A DNA stretch of 64,000 nt from Deltaproteobacteria bacterium (GTDB lineage Bacteria; Desulfobacterota; GWC2-55-46). The notes below the pieces were generated by a model. That model was not told the DNA's origin, searched no databases, and saw nothing but the letters and a program-made list of their open reading frames with translations. A program made the position numbers and the translations under genes. This document shows, one piece after another, positions 19,096 through 27,340 of this stretch. The stretch is taken from NCBI GenBank assembly GCA_016218105.1, contig JACRET010000095.1, positions 1 to 64,000 on the forward strand, in the 5' to 3' direction. Position 1 is the stretch's first letter. Each line of letters opens with the position of its first letter.

Positions 19096-20418
19096 TTATG
19101 CCTTTACTACCTTGTCGCTTTTGATGCCTGCGGTGGCGTTCCTGGTGTCGACTACAAGACGGCTGTTATCGACGATCAGCTTGTAGTCATAGGCGCTGTG
19201 GTCTGTGGCGATAAGGACGCAGTCGTATTTTTTCATCTTTCCGTAATCGAGAGAGGTGGACTTCATTTTGAAGGACTTCCTGTGGCTTATGGCTATAGGC
19301 ACATGTGGGTCGTTATACGACACGACGGCGCCTTTTTCCCTGAGGATCCGTATAAGCTCAAGAGAGGGCGACTCTCTCATGTCATCCACGTTTTTCTTGT
19401 AAGCTACTCCGAGGAGCAGGATATGCGAGTTAAGGATGCTCTTCCCCTGGCTGTTAAGCGCCTCCATGACCTTCTGGACGACATAATAGGGCATATTGGT
19501 GTTGATCTCGCCGGCAAGCTCGATAAAGCGCGTTGAAAAATCATATTCGCGCGCCTTCCATGTCAGATAAAAAGGGTCTATGGGTATGCAGTGGCCGCCA
19601 AGACCCGGGCCAGGAAAGAATGCCTGGAACCCGAATGGCTTCGTGTTCGAGGCCCTTATGACCTCCCAGATGTCTATCTTCATCCTGTCGCAAAGCATCT
19701 TTAGCTCATTTACCAGGGCGATATTGACGCTTCTATAGATGTTCTCAAGGAGCTTTGACATCTCGGCGACTTTCGTGGAGGTCACCTGTACGACGTTCTC
19801 TACTATTTTGGAATAAAGGGCGCAACCGAGTTTCGAGCAGCGCTGCGTAACGCCGCCAACTATCTTGGGCGTGTTTTTGGTGGTGAAGTCCATCCTGCCC
19901 GGGTCTTCCCTTTCCGGTGAGAAGACGAGGAAGAAGTCCTTTCCGGCCTTGAACCCGTCGCTGCTGAATAGCGGGAGAAGGACTTCCTCCGTAGTTCCCG
20001 GATAAGTGGTCGACTCAAGGGAGATAAGGGCGCCTGGCTTGAAGTATTTCGCCACATCCTTCGCCGAAGATTCGACATGGCTTAGATCAGGCTCCCGCTT
20101 GTCGGAAAGAGGCGTTGGCACGCAAATAATTATCGCGTCAACGTCTGAGATCCTGGACATGTCATTGGTCGGAGTGAACGCCTGAGAAGGGCCGTTGACG
20201 AACCCTGCGATCATCTCAGACGGTATATGCTTGATGTAGGACGCGCCGTCCAACAGGGAACTGACCTTTTCAGGGTCAACATCAAACCCTATTACCTTGA
20301 ACCCCTCCTCGCAAAACCTGAGAACTATCGGCAACCCCACATAGCCCAGGCCGATAACGCCCACGACAATTTCTCTTTTTTCGATCCGTCCGAGCAGATC
20401 CTTGTAAAATTGAGACAT
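19096..20418 (-). CDS. UDP-N-acetylhexosamine 6-dehydrogenase (WbpA/WbpO-like)
   Basis: Cytoplasmic NAD-dependent enzyme of the UDP-glucose/GDP-mannose dehydrogenase family that oxidises C6 of a UDP-sugar to the uronic acid in two steps. The 440 residues show the Rossmann motif GVIGLGYVGLPIVLRF, the central STTYPGTTEEVL block and the catalytic cysteine in GPGLGGHCIPIDPFYL. This spelling is of the UDP-GlcNAc/GalNAc class rather than the UDP-glucose class. Its product could feed the WbpB/D/E-like enzymes at 48-51 kb. ATG 20418 has GGGGTG upstream; a GTG at 20424 overlaps the prsR stop. It is coupled to prsR. Confidence 0.88.
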   Translation of the reverse strand: MSQFYKDLLGRIEKREIVVGVIGLGYVGLPIVLRFCEEGFKVIGFDVDPEKVSSLLDGASYIKHIPSEMIAGFVNGPSQAFTPTNDMSRISDVDAIIICVPTPLSDKREPDLSHVESSAKDVAKYFKPGALISLESTTYPGTTEEVLLPLFSSDGFKAGKDFFLVFSPEREDPGRMDFTTKNTPKIVGGVTQRCSKLGCALYSKIVENVVQVTSTKVAEMSKLLENIYRSVNIALVNELKMLCDRMKIDIWEVIRASNTKPFGFQAFFPGPGLGGHCIPIDPFYLTWKAREYDFSTRFIELAGEINTNMPYYVVQKVMEALNSQGKSILNSHILLLGVAYKKNVDDMRESPSLELIRILREKGAVVSYNDPHVPIAISHRKSFKMKSTSLDYGKMKKYDCVLIATDHSAYDYKLIVDNSRLVVDTRNATAGIKSDKVVKA

Positions 20419-20420
20419 GA

Positions 20421-21785
20421 TCACCCCTTTCTTGCGGTCTCTTGAATATTGTATTTTTTTACGATGTTATGCACAGTGGGCCTGCTTAGACCCAGCTCTT
20501 CCGCCGCCTTGCTGATGTTCCCGTTGTGCTTCTGTATCGCCTTATGCACGAATTTGAGCTCGAGATCTTCTTTCGCCCTTTTCAGGTCGAGAACATGCGG
20601 CGTCTCATCGGTATTGGTAAACCCCATGTCCTGCGGCCTGATCTGATGCCCCTCCGCAAAAGTAACCGCCCTCCTTATCCTGTTTTCAAGTTCCCTTACA
20701 TTCCCCGGCCATTTATAGGACTTCAAGACCTCGACAGACTCCGCCGACAAGTGTTTTACCCTCTCGGAGTCAGGGGAGAATTTCTTCATGAATTTTTTCG
20801 CGATAAGCACAATGTCGTCTTCCCGCTCCCTCAAGGCCGGAAGCTCCATGGTCACTACAGCGAGCCTGTAGTAAAGGTCTTCCCTGAATTTCCCATCGGC
20901 TATGAGGCGCTTGACATCACTGTTGGTAGCCGCCACAATCCTTATGTCGAGATCAAGCGAGCTTCTTCCGCCAACCCTTTCTATCTTGTAATCCTGCAAA
21001 AACCTCAATAGCTTTACCTGAAGGGGGAGGGGCAGCTCTCCAATCTCATCGAGAAAAAGCGTGCCGCCCTGGGCCGATTCGATCCTGCCGCTCCTCTGGG
21101 CGTGCGCGCCTGTGAATGCGCCCTTTTCATGGCCGAAAAGCTCGCTCTCAAGGAGGTTTTCCGGTATCGCGCCGCAGTTTATCGGGATAAAGGGTTTGCC
21201 GCGCCTTGAGCTTTCCTTGTGTATAGCCCATGCGATAAGTTCCTTTCCCGTGCCGCTCTCCCCGGTCACGAGGACGGGGACATCCGTGGCCGCTACTTTC
21301 TTTATTGTGGCGAATATCTCAATCATCCTGGGGCTGGCGCCTACTATTTCATTGAAATGCTCTGTCACGGATTCATTCTGAAGCCTGAAAAATTCCGTCT
21401 CAAGCGCATAGACATAGTGGGCGCGCTTCAGTATCGTCTTCAGCTCGTCGACATTGACCGGCTTTGTGAGAAGGTCGTGAGCGCCGCTGGAGATGGCCTT
21501 AAGGGCTGAGCCCCGGTCGGAATTCCCCGTAATGATGATGATTTTGGTTACAGGGTCGTAATTAAGGATCTTACTCAAAATATTGAAACCCTCGCTGGTA
21601 TCATCGGGATGGGGAGGGAGCCCGAGATCCAGTGTCACGATGGCAGGGCGTATGGACGAGAAGATCTGCATCGCGGATACCGAATCACCCGCCGTGAATA
21701 CATTGTAGTCTTCCATAAGGGCCCACTTCATCTGGTCGCATATGGACGCTTCGTCCTCAATAATAAGAATGTCTTGTTTCTTCAT
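20421..21785 (-). CDS. prsR: PrsR-type sigma-54-dependent response regulator
   Basis: A 454-residue regulator with a receiver domain (phospho-Asp in IVTLDLGLPP, residue about 50), an AAA+ sigma-54 activation domain (GESGTGKELIAWAIH; ESELFGHEKGAFTGA with the sigma-54 contact loop; GTLFLDEIGELPL) and a Fis-type helix-turn-helix (NISKAAEELGLSRPTVHNIV). This is the layout of the PEP-CTERM-box response regulator, partner of PrsK. It would bind upstream of EPS or sorted-protein genes and open sigma-54 promoters. I found no clear GG-N10-GC promoter in the gaps here. Start 21785 gives a normal MKKQDILIIEDE; an in-frame ATG at 21824 overlaps prsK. Confidence 0.88.
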   Translation of the reverse strand: MKKQDILIIEDEASICDQMKWALMEDYNVFTAGDSVSAMQIFSSIRPAIVTLDLGLPPHPDDTSEGFNILSKILNYDPVTKIIIITGNSDRGSALKAISSGAHDLLTKPVNVDELKTILKRAHYVYALETEFFRLQNESVTEHFNEIVGASPRMIEIFATIKKVAATDVPVLVTGESGTGKELIAWAIHKESSRRGKPFIPINCGAIPENLLESELFGHEKGAFTGAHAQRSGRIESAQGGTLFLDEIGELPLPLQVKLLRFLQDYKIERVGGRSSLDLDIRIVAATNSDVKRLIADGKFREDLYYRLAVVTMELPALREREDDIVLIAKKFMKKFSPDSERVKHLSAESVEVLKSYKWPGNVRELENRIRRAVTFAEGHQIRPQDMGFTNTDETPHVLDLKRAKEDLELKFVHKAIQKHNGNISKAAEELGLSRPTVHNIVKKYNIQETARKG

Positions 21786-21808
21786 GGTTTTATAACCCGG
21801 GTTAGAGG

Positions 21809-23923
21809 TTAACTGGCCAAACATCCCTGGGTGAGCGGAAATTTAAGGGTGAAAGTGCACCCCTGGCCCTCGATGCTTTCCGCTCCGATAGTTCCGCCGT
21901 GGGCTTCCATTATGGCCTTGCACTGGTAAAGGCCTATGCCGAAGCCCCTTTTCTTTGTAGTTTTGAAAGGCCTGAAAAGGAACTTTTCAATGAAGTCCTG
22001 TGAAATGCCACCTCCGTTATCACTTACGGACACGGAGATAAAGCCCTCATGAACGAGCGCTTCTATCCGTATCCTGCCATTGAGGCCGACCGCTTCACAG
22101 GCATTGGTGAGGAGGTTTATAAAGACCGTCTCCATGACATCAGGGTCAATGTCAATCGCGGGAAGAGCCCCGACTTCACTTGCAAGGCCGACGCATTTTG
22201 CAGTCAGAAGAGGCCTGATTTTTTCAAGGGCGTTTTGTATTACGGAACCGATATCCGTCTCTTTTTTCTTAAGCTCCATTACCTTTGGACCATCGCTCAG
22301 CTTTTCGATAAGGCACTTCATCCTGGATACGGTCGAATCAATCGCCCTGATGGCGTCTTTCTGGAATTCCGGGTTATTCATATTATACCTGGCGTTATGG
22401 CTGACCAGGGATAGCGAGTTGGTGAAATTCTTAAGGTCGTGAAGAATAAATGAAGACATACGGTTCATGACCTCCGCCTCTCTTGACGCCATAAGCTCCT
22501 CCGTCAATCTGACAGCCTTTATCTGAACGGCTGCCTGCGAGCATACAGCCTTCAGGAGATCGATATCGTCCTGGCCGTAGGGTTCACCGCTAATATCCTC
22601 GCCGACGAGCAGGAGCCCGATAATCTCGTCCTGTACCGCAAGAGAAGCGCAGAGTTTTATCGGGGTACCGTTGCCCGATTCGCTTATCTCCGGCAACTGT
22701 TCAGTGCCGTCAAGGAGAAAAGGCGTCATTTTAGCCCTTATATTCCTTATCAGCGGGTGCGACGGGCTGATCCGCCTGTGCCTGGAGTCATGCTCGCCGT
22801 GGCATATGTAAAAGCCTGTGCGGGCATCATAAGTCCAGATGTGGATCTTCCTGGCACCCATTGAGGCGGATATCATCTCCGTCAGGAGGCGAATTATTTC
22901 CTCGATATCCATCTTTGAGCCGATCTTCTCTATGGACTCCATCCATTTGTTTTTGAACTCGTACTTGTGGCTGTAGAAATGCCTGCTTATGAATTGCTCT
23001 ATCTTCCTTTTTAACGAGCCGACGAAGAAGAATAGGAAAAGGGCCAGGAATGAAGTGAAGAGAAAAAGTGAAGTGAAGAAGTAATTGAAAGGGACTCGAA
23101 AATATCTGATCCCGTAAGTTACTGCCCCCACCGCCATAAAGTAAACGCCTATGATGAGCACGGCCGTGGAATTGTAAACGACATAGCGGGAGACGAATAT
23201 ATCCACGTCAAGAAGCCTGTGTCTAATGACAAAGAGCGACATCATGGATACGGAAATGAAGATTACTATGGCTGTTACGGGGATTACCTGGGCATTCAAC
23301 GATTTAAAGAGAAGCGCCTGGCTCGACAGATAGATAAAAAATGCAAGGATGGAAGAGACGCCTATTACGACGAATTTTATCTTCCATCTTTTAAGCCCCT
23401 TTGCAGACCTGATGGTATTCTCAAGATTCACAAGGCCCGCGGCCATAGTGAGGACCATGTATATGTAGAAATATTCGCCGCCCCTTCCGATCGTAAAGAG
23501 CGGCGTCCCGTCCATGAATACGTCCATTCCGCCCTGGCTTAACGCTTGCGGCGTGAAGCGCACTGTACCGTAAGGCCCGGAGCTCAGTATGAAAAAGATC
23601 GCCGCGCACATGAGCCCCGCAAGCGCGGGGAACCACTTTCTGACGAGCGCACCGTAATCAGAGCGCGCAAATGCGATCGAAAATAACAGCCACGCGGGAG
23701 GCAGTAACGCCTGGCCCGCGACGCTCAGGCGCACGCCTGCCTGAGACACGCGTTCCTCCGACAGAAGCATCAGTATGTCGCCGATTTCGACAAGCGCGAT
23801 GCAGAGGAGGCCAAGCGAGAACCCGATGTTCGCCGGATGCCTGGTGTTGCGTGAGAATGTGAATGCGCCTAGTCCAACGCACAGGAGCGCGCTGGTCAGA
23901 GGCAGCAGGCAGATGTAGTTCAT
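21809..23923 (-). CDS. prsK: PrsK-type membrane histidine kinase
   Basis: A 704-residue sensor kinase of the PrsK type. About nine membrane spans fill residues 1-300, a GAF-like domain follows (about 335-470), then the unusual phospho-acceptor helix SSFILHDLKNFTNSLSL and a HATPase domain (NLLTNACEAVG; VSDNGGGIS; GFGIGLYQCKAIMEAHGG). Family members pair with PrsR to control EPS and PEP-CTERM genes; the signal is unknown. Its end overlaps the longest prsR frame. It is divergent from the riboswitch-controlled gene, with a shared 327-base gap. No strong ribosome site is seen before the ATG. Confidence 0.88.
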   Translation of the reverse strand: MNYICLLPLTSALLCVGLGAFTFSRNTRHPANIGFSLGLLCIALVEIGDILMLLSEERVSQAGVRLSVAGQALLPPAWLLFSIAFARSDYGALVRKWFPALAGLMCAAIFFILSSGPYGTVRFTPQALSQGGMDVFMDGTPLFTIGRGGEYFYIYMVLTMAAGLVNLENTIRSAKGLKRWKIKFVVIGVSSILAFFIYLSSQALLFKSLNAQVIPVTAIVIFISVSMMSLFVIRHRLLDVDIFVSRYVVYNSTAVLIIGVYFMAVGAVTYGIRYFRVPFNYFFTSLFLFTSFLALFLFFFVGSLKRKIEQFISRHFYSHKYEFKNKWMESIEKIGSKMDIEEIIRLLTEMISASMGARKIHIWTYDARTGFYICHGEHDSRHRRISPSHPLIRNIRAKMTPFLLDGTEQLPEISESGNGTPIKLCASLAVQDEIIGLLLVGEDISGEPYGQDDIDLLKAVCSQAAVQIKAVRLTEELMASREAEVMNRMSSFILHDLKNFTNSLSLVSHNARYNMNNPEFQKDAIRAIDSTVSRMKCLIEKLSDGPKVMELKKKETDIGSVIQNALEKIRPLLTAKCVGLASEVGALPAIDIDPDVMETVFINLLTNACEAVGLNGRIRIEALVHEGFISVSVSDNGGGISQDFIEKFLFRPFKTTKKRGFGIGLYQCKAIMEAHGGTIGAESIEGQGCTFTLKFPLTQGCLAS

Positions 23924-23994
23924 GTATTTATTTTTGTAGAGCCTTTTGGAAAACCCGGGTTTTAGACGTTGTTTCAGGTTTAAAATGAACTACA

Positions 23995-24042
23995 TACCCG
24001 GTGATTAAGGTCACATACCGGGTACTTTCTATTTATTACAAT
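23995..24042 (+). promoter_or_regulatory. Crp/Fnr-like operator and class II-type promoter
   Basis: GTGATTAAGGTCAC at 24001-24014 fits the Crp pattern GTGA-N6-TCAC, and a good -10 box, TACAAT, begins at 24037. The operator centre lies 29.5 bases before the first -10 base, the distance expected when an activator sits at -41.5. An outer inverted repeat, TACCCGG/CCGGGTA (23995-24024), encloses the site. Predicted start near 24049, just upstream of the riboswitch. The same geometry recurs at 40705-40746. Confidence 0.65.
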
Positions 24043-24074
24043 AAGCCCAGAAAAATTCAGTATGTTTTCTATGA

Positions 24075-24224
24075 CCTTTGCTCAGAGCAAACCCGGAGAA
24101 ATCAGGGGGCGCAGAGTAACGGGACTAAAGAAGCCTGGCACCCACGCGTTCGTACCCTCACAATCGATATCCAGCTTCCATGTTCGCCGAGCCGCCAAAG
24201 GAAAATCTTTTGGCGGCTTTTTTT
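24075..24224 (+). ncRNA. GEMM-I riboswitch, A20 (cGAMP-type) variant, with terminator
   Basis: The leader matches the GEMM-I cyclic-dinucleotide aptamer: CAGAGCAAACC (24083-24093), a GAAA-tetraloop hairpin (24098-24101), GGCGCAGAG (24108-24116), ACGGGACTAAAG with a tetraloop receptor-like shape, a P3 stem GAAG/CTTC plus CTGG/CCAG (24130-24138 with 24171-24178), and GCCGAGCCGCC (24187-24196). P1 forms from CCTTT (24075) with AAAGG (24201) and GCTC with GAGC. The position equal to Vc2 G20 is A (24086), the change that marks GEMM-Ib riboswitches answering cGAMP in Geobacter. A terminator stem GCCGCCAAA/TTTGGCGGC (24191-24217) plus seven T uses the 3' strand of P1, so ligand binding should prevent termination: an ON switch. 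Confidence 0.8.
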
Positions 24225-24250
24225 ATAAACAAAGAAGGAGGAAGTTAACG

Positions 24251-26077
24251 ATGTTCAGAAAAAGGATGTTAAGCGCCCTATTCTCGGGACTTGCGGTTCT
24301 GGCTACAGTTCTTTTTACCTCTGCACCGGGATTTGCTGGACAGGCAACGCTTTCCTGGAACGCGCCCACTACCAACACTAACGGCAGTTCTCTTACAAAC
24401 CTGAGTGGATACAAGGTCTACTACGGGACGACGTCCAAGACTTACACCAATACTCTGGACGTGGGAAAGGTGACCTCATACACGATTTCCAGCCTTCCGG
24501 ACGGCTACACTTATTACTTTGCCGTAACGGCGTACAATTCGTCAGGCACGGAGAGCGCGTACTCAAACGAGGCGTCAAAGGCGCTGGCCGCGGCTGATAC
24601 GACCGGCCCGGTAATCAGCGGCGCTTATTCCACCGGGGTAACGGCCGATAGCGCGACAATCAGCTGGGTCACTGACGAGTCGGCCGACTCTCAAGTGGAG
24701 TACGGCACGTCCGCGTCGTACGGTTCCTCGACCACCCTTGACACAGCCATGTCTACGTCGCACAGCCAGACGTTAAGCGGCCTGACAGCCTCAACTTTGT
24801 ATAATTACAGGATCATGAGCCGCGATGCGGCCGGAAACCTGACCACTTCTGGCAATTATACATTTACTACAGCCGCTCCGGCTGACACCACCGCGCCGAT
24901 CATCTCAAATGTTCAGGCAACGAACATAACGGCAACATCGGCTACGGTCACATGGACGACCGATGAGGCGGCGACAACACAGATCGAATACGGCACCGGC
25001 GGGTCATATTCAAACGCGACCACGCTGGACTCAACGATGGTAACGATACATTCAGCCGGTATTACGGGACTTTCCGGATTTACAAGTTATGACTTCAGGA
25101 TAAAGTCAACCGACGCTTCCGGCAATACGGCTGAGTCTACAGGCACTTTCAAGACATCCAACGTAGGGCCTGTAATATCAGCCTTCAGCGCCTCCTCAAC
25201 GACAGGCATGGCGCCCCTTAAGGTTGTCTTCACCTCTACCGCCACCGATTCGGACGGTACGATCTCCAAATACGAATGGGATTTTGACGGCGATGGCGTA
25301 TACGACCAGGACACCGGAACGGTCGCCAGCGTATCCTACACTTACCAGAATGTCGGAACCTACAACGCCAGGTTAAGGATCACAGACAACGGCGGGGCGA
25401 CCGCGGAGTCGGATTTCGTAACGGTATCCGTTGAGTCCGCCACCAACAAGCCGCCTATTATCGTAAATATCCTTGCTACAGTCACCCAGTCAGGCTCTTC
25501 GGCGACGGTAAAATATGAAGTGTCGGCCTCGGACCCGAACGGAGTGATAATCCAATTCCAGTGGGACTTTGACGGAAACGGAACGGTAGACGCTACCACC
25601 ACCACAAGCCCGGCACAGTACACATATTCCGCCGCAGGCACTTATAACCCGGTAGTGACCGTAACGGATGACCAGGGCGCGACAGCCAAGGGGATGACAA
25701 CGGTCGAGATCTCCGGCACGACTGTGACAGCGGTGGAGGAGTCCGCAAGTTCAACGCCGTCGGCCAAGGGCGGATGCTTCATAGCCACAGCCGCTTATGG
25801 AAGCTATCTTGAGCCGGAGGTCATGGTTTTGAGAAACTTCAGGGACACGGTGCTCCTGACAAATACCGCCGGAAGGGCGTTCGTAAGCTTCTATTACAAG
25901 ACCTCGCCTCCGATAGCAGGCGTGATATCAAGGCACGAGGTCCTTCGCGGCGCGGTAAGGGTAATGCTTACGCCCGTGGTTTACAGTATAAAACATCCCG
26001 ATCTGGCGCTCTACCTGCTGATGTCTATCGGGGTTGGTGCAGTAGTCTTCATAAAACTGAACAGGAGGAGGGTGTAA
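24251..26077 (+). CDS. Exported FN3/PKD protein with CFI-box-CTERM tail
   Basis: A 608-residue surface protein. A signal peptide ends near FTSAPGFAG; one FN3 domain (about 30-115), two further FN3-like domains each opened by DTT-P-I and holding [11 protein letters not shown]-type strands (about 120-305), two PKD domains (about 310-400 and 405-490, with YEWDFDGDG and FQWDFDGNG), then a C-terminal sorting-type tail. The tail has [18 protein letters not shown] and [10 protein letters not shown], a hydrophobic stretch ([17 protein letters not shown]) and a basic end KLNRRRV. That is the CFI-box-CTERM design, presumed to direct processing at the cell surface. No processing enzyme is encoded in the window. 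Start 24251 has AAGGAGG upstream and lies after the riboswitch terminator; in-frame codons back to 24062 run through the aptamer and are not coding. Confidence 0.9.
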   Translation: MFRKRMLSALFSGLAVLATVLFTSAPGFAGQATLSWNAPTTNTNGSSLTNLSGYKVYYGTTSKTYTNTLDVGKVTSYTISSLPDGYTYYFAVTAYNSSGTESAYSNEASKALAAADTTGPVISGAYSTGVTADSATISWVTDESADSQVEYGTSASYGSSTTLDTAMSTSHSQTLSGLTASTLYNYRIMSRDAAGNLTTSGNYTFTTAAPADTTAPIISNVQATNITATSATVTWTTDEAATTQIEYGTGGSYSNATTLDSTMVTIHSAGITGLSGFTSYDFRIKSTDASGNTAESTGTFKTSNVGPVISAFSASSTTGMAPLKVVFTSTATDSDGTISKYEWDFDGDGVYDQDTGTVASVSYTYQNVGTYNARLRITDNGGATAESDFVTVSVESATNKPPIIVNILATVTQSGSSATVKYEVSASDPNGVIIQFQWDFDGNGTVDATTTTSPAQYTYSAAGTYNPVVTVTDDQGATAKGMTTVEISGTTVTAVEESASSTPSAKGGCFIATAAYGSYLEPEVMVLRNFRDTVLLTNTAGRAFVSFYYKTSPPIAGVISRHEVLRGAVRVMLTPVVYSIKHPDLALYLLMSIGVGAVVFIKLNRRRV

Positions 26078-26093
26078 GAGGGGTTTTTTGAGT

Positions 26094-26125
26094 GGCGCGG
26101 GCAGACGGCCCGCGCCTTTTTTTTT
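26094..26125 (+). terminator. Rho-independent terminator after the CFI-box gene
   Basis: GGCGCGGGC and GCCCGCGCC form a perfect 9-bp stem with loop AGACG, followed by nine T. It also separates this plus-strand unit from the end of the minus-strand EPS locus. Confidence 0.9.
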
Positions 26126-26146
26126 GCTTCCATACCCAGCCTGATC

Positions 26147-27340
26147 TCAAGCCGTCAACACCTTTACGTTGAGTTTCATCTCCTTGATCGCTTTCCATAT
26201 CTCTTCGATATATATGGAGTTCATGACTATGATCAGTTCGGGCTTATATGAGATTAGGAACTCCGGATTGACTATTTTCTGCGCCGTGACAGGGATGTAC
26301 TTCCCATGTTTGTGAGGATTAATGTCCACCACATAATCTATGCTGCTCCTTGTCCTGAGCGTATTAAGGAAAGCCGCGCCTTTGGAGCCGCTTCCCCAGA
26401 CAACGGCCCTGAGCTTATGCGCGTCGATATTCTTGAGGACTGTATTCCATGAGACTATCTTGAGCCTGTATTTGTAGGCGAAGGCAGCCACTTCTTCCTT
26501 CAATTTGGATAGTATGGATTCGGGGACTTTAAAGTCAATCGCTTTTTCAACCGGTTTGGCCTCTATGTACAGGAATTGTCCATCGAAGCTGTCCGAAATT
26601 GTCAGTATCTCAAAACCAGTCGAATTAAAAAGGAGTTTTAGCGATCCCTTTGAAAAATATGAGCTGTGCTCATAGATGATATCCCAGTAACTCCTCTCCT
26701 TTAATATGTAATAGGCGTTCGGGACTTCGAAGTAAATCTTGGTTCCAAGCCTTTCGCCGATATTCTCCCTGAGGCCCTTCAAAAACTCCCTGGGGGAGTC
26801 CAGGTGTTCCAGTACATGGCGGCAGATAATCATATCCCCGCCGGCCCAGGCGTATTTTTTGGAATAATAATCAGTTATATAGGTGATCTTTCCGTTCTCG
26901 TTGTTCTCATCCCTTACGGCGTGGTAAGTCGGGTCGAAGCCTATCCCTTTGTTGTCTCCAAGCTCGCATATGAGGTTGAGGAAGTCTCCTTTCCCGCACC
27001 CGATCTCGACTATTACCTTGCCGTAAAGCTCGTATCTTTCTATAAGCTTTGTCGCGAGACCCCTGGCGTAATCCTGGAACAAAGGCGAGAAGTGAAGCGA
27101 ATTCTCATAGTCCCTGGTATAGTCCGGTTGGTCGACCATATTTGTCGAGTTGAATATATGGCCGCACGAAGAGCAGAAGCCGAGCGCCATATCCCCGGTC
27201 AACGCCGATGCCGCGTCTTCCTTTGAGGATAAGAGGACGTTGCAGTTCACCGGAAGAGACGCGATCTCGACAAATACGTCTGTTTTTGAGGAGCCGCAGA
27301 CTGTACAGTTTTTTTTATATTTCAATGCCATTCCTTTCAC
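26147..27340 (-). CDS. C-methyltransferase-like SAM enzyme (paralogue 3)
   Basis: A 397-residue protein with the three-part layout of sugar C-methyltransferases: an N-terminal zinc-finger-like domain (CTVCGSS and FCSSCGHIFN), a SAM-binding Rossmann domain (VIVEIGCGKGDFLNLI; HVLEHLDSPREFL) and a C-terminal domain with a second nucleotide-fold motif (RAVVWGSGSKGAAFLNTL). It is clearly a sister of the gene before it (27337-28557), overlapping it by four bases through GTGA. Such enzymes methylate a sugar ring carbon, but these two are divergent and could act on another part of the glycan. The start is the GTG at 27340 or the ATG at 27331. Last gene of the EPS locus. Confidence 0.75.
   Translation of the reverse strand: MKGMALKYKKNCTVCGSSKTDVFVEIASLPVNCNVLLSSKEDAASALTGDMALGFCSSCGHIFNSTNMVDQPDYTRDYENSLHFSPLFQDYARGLATKLIERYELYGKVIVEIGCGKGDFLNLICELGDNKGIGFDPTYHAVRDENNENGKITYITDYYSKKYAWAGGDMIICRHVLEHLDSPREFLKGLRENIGERLGTKIYFEVPNAYYILKERSYWDIIYEHSSYFSKGSLKLLFNSTGFEILTISDSFDGQFLYIEAKPVEKAIDFKVPESILSKLKEEVAAFAYKYRLKIVSWNTVLKNIDAHKLRAVVWGSGSKGAAFLNTLRTRSSIDYVVDINPHKHGKYIPVTAQKIVNPEFLISYKPELIIVMNSIYIEEIWKAIKEMKLNVKVLTA

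Noticed and set aside
24062-24250. In-frame upstream extension of the CFI-box protein
   Set aside because: It runs through the riboswitch and its terminator, has no signal peptide and lies before a clear AAGGAGG-ATG start.
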